A DNA stretch of 64,000 nt, from assembly GCA_030645915.1 (NCBI GenBank), contig JAUSNO010000011.1:1-64000 (forward strand), given 5' to 3'. Below, piece after piece: positions 18,715 to 26,842 of the stretch (positions within the stretch are counted from its first letter, which is position 1; every line of letters starts with the position of its first letter). Under the pieces are notes generated by a model. That model had not been told where the DNA came from, did not search any database, and saw only the letters and a program-made list of their open reading frames with translations. Made by a program: the position numbers and the translations under genes. Source of the stretch: Undibacterium sp. Its GTDB lineage: Bacteria; Pseudomonadota; Gammaproteobacteria; Burkholderiales; Burkholderiaceae_D.

Positions 18715-18952
18715 ATGAATGCAATCACTAGCAATACACCGGACGAGGATGAGTTGCCCGCAGAGATAGATTTTTTGGAACCGTGCAGGGTAAGTTTTAT
18801 CGGGCCAATGCAAGTTGAATCTTCCCATCTATCTCGATGCAGAGGTGCAGGCTTTCTTGTCGGCACTGACTTTTAAAAAAGGCATGGAGATGTCGGCCAT
18901 CGCCAATGATTTGCTCAAGAAAGATATTGCCCTGCTAGAGGTGTTGCGCTAA
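18715..18952 (+). pseudogene. Frameshifted antitoxin-like gene remnant
   Basis: The ATG at 18715 starts MNAITSNTPDEDELPAEIDF in one frame; homologous-looking sequence continues as GKFYRANA in a second frame (codons from about 18789) and as LNLPIYLDAEVQAFLSAL followed by KKGMEMSAIANDLLKKDIALLEVLR in a third frame (from 18815 to the TAA at 18950-18952). Joined, this resembles the short CopG/BrnA-like antitoxin proteins that end in a ribbon-helix-helix with NDLLKKDI. Two frameshifts interrupt it, so it is probably broken unless they are sequencing errors. No toxin gene was found next to it. Confidence 0.5.
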
Positions 18953-18979
18953 CCGCGTGCCATCAGTGCGGTTTTTTTA
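18952..18979 (+). terminator. Intrinsic terminator after the antitoxin remnant
   Basis: ACCGC and GCGGT pair around an 11-base loop and are followed by seven T. It overlaps the end of the remnant gene, supporting the view that a complete gene once ended here. The stretch from here to 19301 holds no credible gene. Confidence 0.6.
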
Positions 18980-19053
18980 TCTTAAAAGAAAAGAACAGTG
19001 CGGCACTCGGTTTCATGACGAGAGACTGACCCATTCCGCAAAAAAATCAAACA

Positions 19054-19140
19054 TGGCATGCCCTGTCATGCATGTCCCATGCGCCTTTGCCGGCACATGC
19101 CACCAACAGGCCCGTGGAGTAGGCGCGCTGGCGCAGGTGT
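19054..19140. repeat. Possible decayed copy of the interspersed palindromic repeat
   Basis: GGCATGCCC, then ATGTCCCATGCGCCT and GCGCGCTGGC occur in the same order and rough spacing as in the minus-oriented repeat copies at 50533 and 57605, but the right half is poorly matched. It lies in the gene-free stretch between the antitoxin remnant and the HNH gene. This may be chance. Confidence 0.25.
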
Positions 19141-19301
19141 TTTAGATCTCAATCGTCAATCTGCCTTGTGTGGCGGCCAGGCAGCTTGGCTGCATTCCAT
19201 ACAGCGCAATCGATGTGCCCATTGCGCCTTACGCGTGCTGCAATACCCAATTTATTGTGCCTTTTTGCTAGGTTAATACACGCGCAAGATTCCAGTTCCA
19301 T

Positions 19302-20450
19302 TTACTTTTTAAGAGTGGGCATTTTAGGATGTTCCTTGATCAACTCTGAAAAAGGGCCAACTTTCTCGTCCATCAAACGGTTAAAACGTTCGCGGTCTTT
19401 CGGTTCTGGGATACCGCCTGGTTGGATTCCAAGTTGAGATAGCACTGAGGAAAGCTCCTCGCGATATACATACTGCCTTTCTCTCTTCAATCGTGAGTGA
19501 GAGGCAATAGCAGTGGCGTTTTTACAAGCAAAATCAAAATTTTTCTTGACCACTCCAAAACCATTAAAGGCGGCATCCATTTCATTCGTGGGTATATCCC
19601 AGTTCACAAACAGATTCAGATTCTCACTCGACTGAGGGTTAATCGCATACACAGATGTAAAACTCTCACCTTCATATTTACTGCTCAGTTTAACCATAAC
19701 TCTCATTACCCCGAAATACTCTACATAAGCTAGCAAGAAGCCTTTTTCTGAATCGCCCAAAATTGCCACAAGGTGAAATAACATATCCTTAGGGCGATTG
19801 ACTACAATATCTCTGATATAAAAAAGTGCGAATCCACTATTATCGGAAGGTGTCTTTAATGTGCGAATCCCAATTTCGCATCGGTACGGAAGAATTCCCA
19901 CAGCAGCACATTCCGCAATAGCTGTCTTGACTAGCGACCGCCCGGCTACCGGGCCACCTAATTCAAGTCGGTATTGCTGCGGGCTATCCACCCTGAACGG
20001 CATCACTTGTATGTTTTTTAACTCTCCGTCCAAATCAAAATTTGGATATTTCTTTTTAATTCCTCGTAACATTTCCCGATATTCACGCTCGTTACGAGCA
20101 AACAAACGTATGCGGGCTTTGCCCTCGGATTCCGTTATTTCAAAAAACGGATCTTTACGAGTCATCGTTCCATTGGCACGCAATAAAAGTTCCGTTCCAT
20201 CCACCGTCCGAACAATTTGATCTGGATTATTACTTCTGTCGCGCTCAATTCCAACTGCTAACGAAAACCAGTTAAGCTGAGTAGCCAATGTAGCGTCCCA
20301 AGACTGACCGAACGAGTTGTTGCACGTCAAGCAAAGAAATCCACGAATTTTTTTACGTCCACCTATTGAGTTTGGAATTACATGTTCTTTTGAGTCGTTA
20401 ATACTTGTAATCTCAGAATCACAAAACGCACACACTTTTTTATCAGTCAT
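19302..20450 (-). CDS. Orphan HNH-type (HNH_5-like) zinc-finger nuclease family protein
   Basis: A 382-residue protein whose first 50 residues form a treble-clef HNH module: CxxC at C7 and C10, KEHVIPNSIGGR with the candidate catalytic histidine H23, and CLTCNN (C40, C43, N44). The remaining 330 residues match no domain I recognise; they contain several beta-rich segments and a basic region near the C-terminus. Composition is clearly more AT-rich than the flanking PBP and lip genes, suggesting transfer. No partner gene, homing intron or methylase is adjacent. A defence or mobile-element role is possible but not shown. Confidence 0.7.
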   Translation of the reverse strand: MTDKKVCAFCDSEITSINDSKEHVIPNSIGGRKKIRGFLCLTCNNSFGQSWDATLATQLNWFSLAVGIERDRSNNPDQIVRTVDGTELLLRANGTMTRKDPFFEITESEGKARIRLFARNEREYREMLRGIKKKYPNFDLDGELKNIQVMPFRVDSPQQYRLELGGPVAGRSLVKTAIAECAAVGILPYRCEIGIRTLKTPSDNSGFALFYIRDIVVNRPKDMLFHLVAILGDSEKGFLLAYVEYFGVMRVMVKLSSKYEGESFTSVYAINPQSSENLNLFVNWDIPTNEMDAAFNGFGVVKKNFDFACKNATAIASHSRLKRERQYVYREELSSVLSQLGIQPGGIPEPKDRERFNRLMDEKVGPFSELIKEHPKMPTLKK

Positions 20451-21028
20451 TTTGAAATACTCTTCTATTACGAAAATATATTTTTCGTGTCGTGTCTCGA
20501 AATTTCTGCTTTCTCAATATCAATTTTTGATTGGTTGATAAAAAAAAAGCTACGCATGACATGCAACTTAAATTAATTTTCAGATATATTTTTCAGATTG
20601 AACGGTGACATTTTTCATAAAAGTACAAGAAGGCGAAAGAAGAGTGCCGGAGATAAAAATAGTCGCGTTGATTTAATATTCAAAAAATAAAAATTGAAAA
20701 TGTCGGCTTGCGCCTTGCACTGCATTTCGATTAAAGGTTTTTTAGTATTTCCCAAGCCCGACACTCAATCTCTACGCGTCTTACAGGCCAATATCGTGCC
20801 ATGAAGCGCATGAATATTGCGTATTCAATGTCATCAACAAAAAAGACGGTCAGTTCACGTGCGATTATCCAGCTAATTCACAGTAGACTAAGACCGCCCC
20901 CCCAAGAAAAAAATCTATCGGATCAGAACGGTGTTCATCACATATTATCCATTTACGATTTTTGTATCTGTGATCAAGGCTTTTATAAAAAAACTATTTT
21001 AGTTCCATTTCGAATAACACCACCCTCA

Positions 21029-21072
21029 CACGCAATGTTCATGCTACCTACAGACAGTATGAACATTGCGTG
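21029..21072. repeat. 14-bp perfect hairpin in the intergenic region
   Basis: CACGCAATGTTCAT (21029-21042) and ATGAACATTGCGTG (21059-21072) are perfect complements around a 16-base loop. The arm resembles the right end of the interspersed repeat, where GCATGAATGTTGCGTG occurs. A related piece, GCGCATGAATATTGCGT, lies near 20807. The whole 20451-21100 stretch between the HNH and PBP genes is AT-rich and otherwise without a gene I can support. Confidence 0.5.
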
Positions 21073-21100
21073 CAGACCTATACTTTTTGGTATGCCCGCC

Positions 21101-24100
21101 TCACTTACCACACGGCAGCATCGCAGTATCAGGTGCCGGCTCAATCAAGGGCATCAGGCTTGGTGCCAGTACGGTCAGCAATTGCACCGGCAAGGCGCTG
21201 GTGAAGTCGTAGTCTTTGGCTTGTGGTCCGTGCACGTAGGCGGTCATGCTGCCGAAGAAGCGTTCACCTATATTGAAGACAAAGGTGGCGGAGCGGTTGA
21301 CATAGCGTGATTCGATTAGCTTGCCGCCGGCGCCGTAGACTTCAAAGCGCTGGTCGCCGGTGCCGGTCTTGCCGCCCACCGGTATGTTGCTGCCGTCCCT
21401 GGCGACGAAGGCGGTGCGCGCGCGTCTGGCGGTGCCTTGCGCGACCACGTCTTGCACCGCATCTGCCACCACCCGCGCCACTTCTGGCGCCAGCACTTGC
21501 TCGGCGATTTGCTTGCCGGGCTTACGTGGCATCAGCAGGGTTTCGTAAGGTGTCGCGCTGGCAAAATGCAGGGAGGTGATGCGCTGGCCAGGCTTGCGCA
21601 CGCCGCCATTGACGATGATGCCCATCAGCTCGGCCAGCGCCGAGGGGCGGTCTGCCGACGCGCCGAGTGCCGTGGCGTAAGACGGTGTCAGTGATGAAAA
21701 CGGATAGCCCATGCGGTTCCATTGGCGCTGGATTTCCAGGAAAGCTTCCAGCTCCAGCAGGCCGGCAATGCGCTTATCCTGTGCATGCTTGCGGCTGGTC
21801 CTGAATAGCCATTCGTAGACTTGCTGGCGCTCCCTGGCGCTGGCGGCCACCACGTCGCTCAAGCTCGCGCCCTGATGCTTGCGCATGAAACCGACCATCC
21901 ATAGTTCCAGCGGGTGGATGGTGGCGAGGTAACCGCGGTCTGCCAGTGACATATTTTCTACAGAATATTGCTGATACATGACCGCTGCACGCTCACTGCT
22001 GATTTCATTTTGCGATGCCAGATTATCATTGATGAAAGCCTCGAACTCGGCGAGTGTGGCCTCCGGCATGATCGTTCTGTGCACATTGGCTAGCCGTACC
22101 GGTGTCGGACGAAAACTTGAGAGCAGCGTTTGCTCAACATCCTTTGGATTTTTGGCTTTGTACTTGGCATAAAAGCGATGCAGAAATTCTCGCCCCTCGC
22201 GATCGGCAAAGCGGCTGAGATAATCGGCGCGACGCGGATCATCGGCATCAGCCAACAGATTAGCGGATGAACCCGGGGTCTGGAACATATAGAAGCGCAC
22301 CACATCGCGCATCAGGCGCACAAACGGCAGGTTGACCGAGTGGCGCAGCGATTCACGCACGGTGAGTATGCGGCCGTTATCTTCCTTCTTGAAGTTGCCA
22401 AAATAATGCATGCCGCCGCCGGTAAAAAATCCCTCGCTGACATCGGCAGAATAGCTGCGCTCCATGGCGGCGTTGAGCATGGCCGGCAGATCACGCGCAC
22501 TATCGCCCTGCACGCCCTGCAAATAGTCGATGGCCCAATGCGATAATTTATCTTTCGGGTCTAGCACCACTTTAGCCAGGGCCGCAGCATCTTCGCCGCT
22601 GTAGCGTTGATGCAATTGCGCAATGATGTCGAGATAAGTGACCAGCGTACGCAGCTTGGCGGTGGAGCCCAGATCGAGCTTGGCGCCGTCGTTGATATCG
22701 AGCGGCTGATCGTAATTATCCGTTTGCAGGCGCAGATAATTGGCGCCCTCGCCCTTCTCCAGCAAGGTAAAACTATAGACCACATTGGCCGGATCGCCAT
22801 TGCCCAGCATGCCCTTGCCGGTCAGGCCGGCGGCCTTGGCGGTCTCTGGATTGCGCAGATTGCGCAGCACTTCAGTCACCGCCGTTTGCGCCTGCGCATC
22901 AAGCGTGCTCGCCGCATTAAGATCGAGCCTGTCAAGGCTATACAGGCTCATGTCACCGAGCAAACCGGAAACGTACGTGCGCATTGCGTTGGCGGCCTTG
23001 CGGCTGACAAAGGAATTGTTGGCAGTGTGTTGATTGCCGTTTTTCCCGGTCGGCATCAGGCTCACTTTCAGCGCCGCATCGCGCTGCGCCACAGAGATCA
23101 CACCTGCGTTCGCCAGGATGCGCAAATGGCTATTGGTCAGCTGCTCCAGATCGGCGCCGCCCTGATCAAGGTAGTACGACGGCCGGCGCTGCGCAATCAG
23201 CAGGCTGAGCACCTGCTTGTAAATTTGCGCCGTCGCCGCCTGATCCAGCTTGCCGTTTAAAGCCTGGCTGATCTCGGCAAAATCGCGGCCATACCAGACC
23301 CACATGCCGTCGCCGATGCCATTGACTTCGCCATAGCCGGGCTTGGCCGACAGCGGCACCGTATTAAGGTAATCGACCACAATCTGGCGCCGCACCTTGG
23401 TGGTGTCTTCGCCGCCCTGATAAGCGCGCAAGGACGCCGACACCATCTGGGTAAACTTGTCGCTCAATGAGGTAGTGCGGCCTTCTGATGAATGGCGATA
23501 TTTTTCGATCTGCGTGGCGAGCGTGCTGCCGCCGGCAGAGCGATTGCCGCCATTGACGGAATTCATCGCCTTATCAAACACCGCCTTGCTCAACCTGTCC
23601 CACTCCACGGCGGGATTACGTTTGGGATAGGTCGGATCGAGCAATTCGCGGTTTTCGATGAACAGCAGGCTCTCGATCAGCAGGCGCGGGGTGGCATCAA
23701 AACCGGCATAAACGCGCTCGGGATAACGTGCCGCAAACAGGGGCTGATTGCGGCAATCAAGAATGCGCAAGCCGACGCCGGTCTTCTCTTTGTAGGTGGC
23801 AAAAAATCCCTTGTCAGCCATCTCCGCCATCTTCGGCGAGATGCGCGCCTGCTTGACGATGGCAAAATCTTTGGCTTGCAGCCGGGTCAGGAAATCCGGC
23901 AGATTGGCATAGCCCACGCGCTCATCGTAAGGGCTGTCGTGCGGAAAACGTATCGATGCGGCAGGACTGGGGCCGGCTTCCACCTTGTAGGTGAGTTGCC
24001 TGGACAGCTTGGCAAAAAACGCTGCCTGCCGTTCATAATTGCGCGTCTCCTGCCACACCAGCCAGGCCGCAATGCCGATCAAACATAAGAATATCAATAA

Positions 24101-24256
24101 GAAAATCGGCCAGATGCGGCGGCGTCTGGCCGCCACCGGTTTGCTCGCTTTAATTGGCTTGGCCGGCTCGGCAGGTTCGCTGGCCTCGATCAGCTCGACT
24201 GGCTCGACTTCCTCTATGGGTGCATTTGCATCGGAAGTAGTGTTCAGCATGGGCAA
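21101..24256 (-). CDS. Class A penicillin-binding protein (transglycosylase/transpeptidase), large variant
   Basis: A 1051-residue bifunctional peptidoglycan synthase. A proline- and glutamate-rich cytoplasmic tail (residues 1-47) leads to one membrane helix (48-68). The glycosyltransferase domain has FIENRELLD (199-207) and the GGSTLATQ motif (242-249). The transpeptidase domain has STAK (531-534), SVN (640-642) and KTGTGDQRF near 965. All three serine-enzyme motifs are intact. At over 1000 residues it is longer than PBP1a or PBP1b and lacks a recognisable UB2H region, so it belongs to a less studied group. It is monocistronic here. Confidence 0.88.
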   Translation of the reverse strand: MPMLNTTSDANAPIEEVEPVELIEASEPAEPAKPIKASKPVAARRRRIWPIFLLIFLCLIGIAAWLVWQETRNYERQAAFFAKLSRQLTYKVEAGPSPAASIRFPHDSPYDERVGYANLPDFLTRLQAKDFAIVKQARISPKMAEMADKGFFATYKEKTGVGLRILDCRNQPLFAARYPERVYAGFDATPRLLIESLLFIENRELLDPTYPKRNPAVEWDRLSKAVFDKAMNSVNGGNRSAGGSTLATQIEKYRHSSEGRTTSLSDKFTQMVSASLRAYQGGEDTTKVRRQIVVDYLNTVPLSAKPGYGEVNGIGDGMWVWYGRDFAEISQALNGKLDQAATAQIYKQVLSLLIAQRRPSYYLDQGGADLEQLTNSHLRILANAGVISVAQRDAALKVSLMPTGKNGNQHTANNSFVSRKAANAMRTYVSGLLGDMSLYSLDRLDLNAASTLDAQAQTAVTEVLRNLRNPETAKAAGLTGKGMLGNGDPANVVYSFTLLEKGEGANYLRLQTDNYDQPLDINDGAKLDLGSTAKLRTLVTYLDIIAQLHQRYSGEDAAALAKVVLDPKDKLSHWAIDYLQGVQGDSARDLPAMLNAAMERSYSADVSEGFFTGGGMHYFGNFKKEDNGRILTVRESLRHSVNLPFVRLMRDVVRFYMFQTPGSSANLLADADDPRRADYLSRFADREGREFLHRFYAKYKAKNPKDVEQTLLSSFRPTPVRLANVHRTIMPEATLAEFEAFINDNLASQNEISSERAAVMYQQYSVENMSLADRGYLATIHPLELWMVGFMRKHQGASLSDVVAASARERQQVYEWLFRTSRKHAQDKRIAGLLELEAFLEIQRQWNRMGYPFSSLTPSYATALGASADRPSALAELMGIIVNGGVRKPGQRITSLHFASATPYETLLMPRKPGKQIAEQVLAPEVARVVADAVQDVVAQGTARRARTAFVARDGSNIPVGGKTGTGDQRFEVYGAGGKLIESRYVNRSATFVFNIGERFFGSMTAYVHGPQAKDYDFTSALPVQLLTVLAPSLMPLIEPAPDTAMLPCGK

Positions 24257-24771
24257 GCCTGATGTTCAGGTGCGCGCAACTTGCCGATAAGAACTAACGG
24301 AACGCGCACTGTTTGCAAGGCGCGGATAACAACAAAGGGGTAACACAAATTACTCAACATATTATTTCAGACACTCAGGCAAATATTTATTATTACAACG
24401 CCACCTTAATGACCATTGCCGACTAACGTCGACAAGGGTCAATAACAACAGCAAAGCGACATTTTAACTTAAGGCAATGGTTTTTTTGCCAAGAGAGCAC
24501 GAATCCGGCCATCTCTTTCTGCATGCAAACGTCACCTGCAACCATTGCATCACATCGATACTACCGTCGTGTGATGATCACAAAAAAAAGCATGGATTAA
24601 CGCGATTTTTCGCAATAAAACAACACGATGTTTTTTACACACGGCCAAAGTAAAAACCGTGCCGCATCCCTGAACCACCCTAGCAGGGCCGACGCCATCC
24701 CGATCACAAAATAGCTGTTGAGATTGAGAAAAAATCCGTGGCAGATCCGTACCGGTACAAATTTAAAAACA

Positions 24772-24855
24772 GGCATGCCCGGCACGCAATACCCGCGCGG
24801 CTTTCCAGCCAGGCAGGCCTGCAAGGCGCATGTAGATTGCGTGACGGGCATGGCA
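24772..24855 (+). repeat. Interspersed palindromic repeat, copy 1
   Basis: An 84-bp element bounded by GGCATGCCC and GGGCATGGCAC, with CACGCAATACCCGCGCGG and CCTGCAAGGCGCATG inside. The ends are complementary, and the inner GGCTTTCCAGCC and GGCCTGCAAGG halves pair imperfectly, so the whole can fold as one long hairpin. It sits in the 770-bp gap between the PBP gene and the DUF3597 gene; the rest of that gap contains no supportable gene. Confidence 0.85.
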
Positions 24856-25026
24856 CAAATGCGTTCCTGATTTGAGAATTATCAAACCTCGATGGGTCGA
24901 TGCGTTCATGCTAAAAAAGCCATATTGATGGTGCATGAAGAAGCTTGAATCAAGCGCAGTCTTCAATGGTAGAAACCCGCATCGCAAGGTGATGAATATA
25001 GCTAATTACCCGCTAAAGGAGAACAA

Positions 25027-25422
25027 ATGGGCATCTTTAACAGCATTCTGTCGAAACTCGGTTTTGGTGAAGATAAGAAAGAAGCCGCCGCCGTGGCTGC
25101 TGCCACACAGCAAGCTGCGCCCGCAGCAGAGCCGGCCGCAGCTGCTCCTGCGGCAATCAGCGCAGTCGATGTCGTTGCCAGGCTGGAAAAGCTGGCCAGC
25201 GCGCATGCTGAAAAACTCAACTGGAAAACCTCCATCGTCGATCTGATGAAACTGCTTGGCCTCGACAGCAGTCTCGCCGCACGCAAGGAACTGGCGACCG
25301 AGCTCGCTTGCCCGGCGGCCAAGATGGCCGATTCGGCGCAGATGAACATGTGGCTGCACAAGACCGTGCTGCAAAAGCTGGCTGACAACGGCGGCAATAT
25401 CCCCGCTGATCTGCTGCAATGA
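25027..25422 (+). CDS. DUF3597 domain-containing protein
   Basis: A 131-residue protein starting MGIFNSILSKLGFG, followed by an alanine-rich linker (residues 18-47) and the DUF3597 domain: VDVVARLEKLASAHAEKLNW, then SIVDLMKLLGLDSSLAARKE. The family is small and uncharacterised, with a SAM-like helical fold. AAAGGAG precedes the start by seven bases. It heads a three-gene set with a YegP-like and a YidB-like gene, all short, soluble and of unknown role. Confidence 0.85.
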   Translation: MGIFNSILSKLGFGEDKKEAAAVAAATQQAAPAAEPAAAAPAAISAVDVVARLEKLASAHAEKLNWKTSIVDLMKLLGLDSSLAARKELATELACPAAKMADSAQMNMWLHKTVLQKLADNGGNIPADLLQ

Positions 25423-25457
25423 AACAGCTCCATTCACCTTGATGATGAGGAGAAAAA

Positions 25458-25805
25458 ATGGAACGTTCATACGGATTGCACAAGAACGCAGACGGCCAGT
25501 TTTATTTCACCCTGACGGATGGCAACGCGGAAACCATCCTCACCAGCGAGCTGTATCATGCGATAGATTCTGCCAGGCATGGCATCGAGTCAGTCCAGAA
25601 CAACTGCGGCGCCGACGATCGCTATGAAAAGAAGGAGGCCGCTAACGGCAAATACTTCTTCAACCTCAAGGCAGCCAATCACCAGGTCATCGGTACGAGC
25701 CGCATGTTTGCCTCCACGGCGATGCGTGACAACGGCATCGCATCGGTAAAAATGAACGGCATCACCAAGCTCATCAATGACCACACTGGCAGCAGCCATC
25801 ACTAG
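25458..25805 (+). CDS. YegP-like DUF1508 protein
   Basis: A 115-residue protein with two DUF1508 repeats: one around FYFTLTDGNAETILTSELYH and one around YFFNLKAANHQVIGTSRMFA, each followed by a helix and then a VQNN- or VKMN-type strand. The repeat is a small beta-alpha unit found in YegP, whose role is unknown. The gene starts 35 bases after the DUF3597 stop with GAGGAG as ribosome binding site. Confidence 0.9.
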   Translation: MERSYGLHKNADGQFYFTLTDGNAETILTSELYHAIDSARHGIESVQNNCGADDRYEKKEAANGKYFFNLKAANHQVIGTSRMFASTAMRDNGIASVKMNGITKLINDHTGSSHH

Positions 25806-25871
25806 CCTGCGGGTCATGTTCAAGCATGCGCAAACATCGTCAATCTCAACTGACACTGAAGGGAAAGCATC

Positions 25872-26306
25872 ATGGGATTTTTACATCAAGCGGGTGAACA
25901 GGCAAAGGCCGCGACCGGCGCGCAGCCGGCAGATACCGCATCGCAAAGCGCACTGCTGAACAGTGTCATCAGAATGATAGGTGGCAGTGCCGGACTGACG
26001 CCGTTGCTACAGAAACTCAACAAGGGCGGGCTGGAAGAGCAAGTCTCGTCGTGGATAGCCAGCGATCAGAAAAATAAGCCAGTAAGCGCCGATCAGATCA
26101 GGCACGCGCTAGGCGACGACACCATTGCGGATGTCGTGCAGCAAACCGGGCTGACGCCGGAAAACGCCGCATCCGGCCTTGCGCGACTCCTGCCGGAAGT
26201 CATCCACCAGCTCACTTCGTATGGTCTGGTGCCGCAAGGCCCCATGCTACAACAGGGTCTGGATCTGCTGAAAGGCAGGCTGTCTGGCTCTGCTGAACAA
26301 AGGTGA
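25872..26306 (+). CDS. YidB family (DUF937) protein
   Basis: A 144-residue protein with the YidB/DUF937 core: LLNSVIRMIGGSAGLTPLLQ, then GLEEQVSSWIASDQKNKPVS and a helical C-terminus with LARLLPEVIHQLTSYGLVPQ. The family's function is not known. AGGGAAAGC lies before the start. Together with the two genes upstream it forms a likely operon; all three families are often linked to stress or stationary-phase expression in other bacteria, which is only a hint. Confidence 0.88.
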   Translation: MGFLHQAGEQAKAATGAQPADTASQSALLNSVIRMIGGSAGLTPLLQKLNKGGLEEQVSSWIASDQKNKPVSADQIRHALGDDTIADVVQQTGLTPENAASGLARLLPEVIHQLTSYGLVPQGPMLQQGLDLLKGRLSGSAEQR

Positions 26307-26450
26307 ACGCGGCTTGATTGGCGCAGGCGCATGCCGAACGTTCGCTCTTTGCGTGCAGCGTATAGCGTACAAGCGACATGCATGCCAAATGCACTACCTG
26401 AGCTGGCGCACGGGTGACGGGCGAGGTACATGCCTGCTCGCCTGGATTTG

Positions 26451-26550
26451 TCGATAATTTTTTCGAGCTTTCCTTGATGGAACCCATGGTTTCCACCACC
26501 TGATTCACTCCATCGTTACCTTTGCTGGCGATATCCGATGCTGAGATCAC
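26451..26550 (-). pseudogene. Methyl-accepting chemotaxis protein fragment
   Basis: About 33 codons on the minus strand read ISASDIASKGNDGVNQVVET followed by MGSIKESSKKL, the segment just before the signalling hairpin in methyl-accepting chemotaxis proteins (compare ASKGGSVVAQVVTTMEEI in the intact receptor at 47603). A stop codon precedes it and the similarity breaks off after the fragment, so only a remnant survives. The palindromic repeat starts 17 bases further along. Confidence 0.65.
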
Positions 26551-26567
26551 CAGCCATCAAAATGACC

Positions 26568-26650
26568 TCCTCCACCACGCAATACCAGCGCGGCTCTTCA
26601 GGCACACTGGCCTGCAAGGCGCATGGATGCTGCGTGATGGGCCTGCCCCT
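26568..26650 (+). repeat. Interspersed palindromic repeat, copy 2
   Basis: CACCACGCAATACC, GCGGCTCTTCAGGC, ACTGGCCTGCAAGGCGCATG and TGCGTGATGGGCCTGCCC follow the family pattern. The left terminal GGCATGCCC is lost and the right end is altered to GGGCCTGCCCC, so this copy is partly decayed. It lies between a chemoreceptor remnant and the sigma54 promoter of the ABC operon. Confidence 0.75.
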
Positions 26651-26792
26651 GTTGAAATCCGCTGCGCCGATGTGCGGAAGTTCAGACTATTGCTGTGCCA
26701 TTTTCCGGATTTCAGCACCTTGCGATGCAGCATAGGAATAACAAACTGTTTCAAATCAATGACTTAATAATCCACATGACGAGCAGCAAGGC

Positions 26793-26808
26793 AGGCACAC
26801 CGATTGCT
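26793..26808 (+). promoter_or_regulatory. Sigma54 (-24/-12) promoter of the ABC importer operon
   Basis: AGGCACACCGATTGCT has the GG-N10-GC spacing of a sigma54 promoter (GG at 26794-26795, GC at 26806-26807) and matches the consensus TGGCAC-N5-TTGCA at most positions. The start of transcription would be near 26819, with AAAGGAGA at 26831 and the ATG at 26843. The regulator encoded in the same cluster at 31960 carries GAFTGA, the sigma54 contact motif. A short palindrome AAACTGTTT at 26743 is the only candidate activator site seen. Confidence 0.65.
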
Positions 26809-26842
26809 ATTACCTGAGCACAAACAAACCAAAGGAGACATC

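Noticed and set aside
20801-21310. A 169-codon open frame between the HNH and PBP genes
   Set aside because: It runs into the antisense of the PBP gene, has no domain and has unbalanced composition; it is most likely chance.
24541-24590. CATCACA and TGTGATG inverted repeat considered as a CRP-like site
   Set aside because: The half-sites are 15 bases apart, too far for a CRP dimer, and there is no gene start at a fitting distance.
24597-24851. An 84-codon minus-strand frame with a hydrophobic middle
   Set aside because: Half of it is the palindromic repeat copy and no homologous family is apparent.
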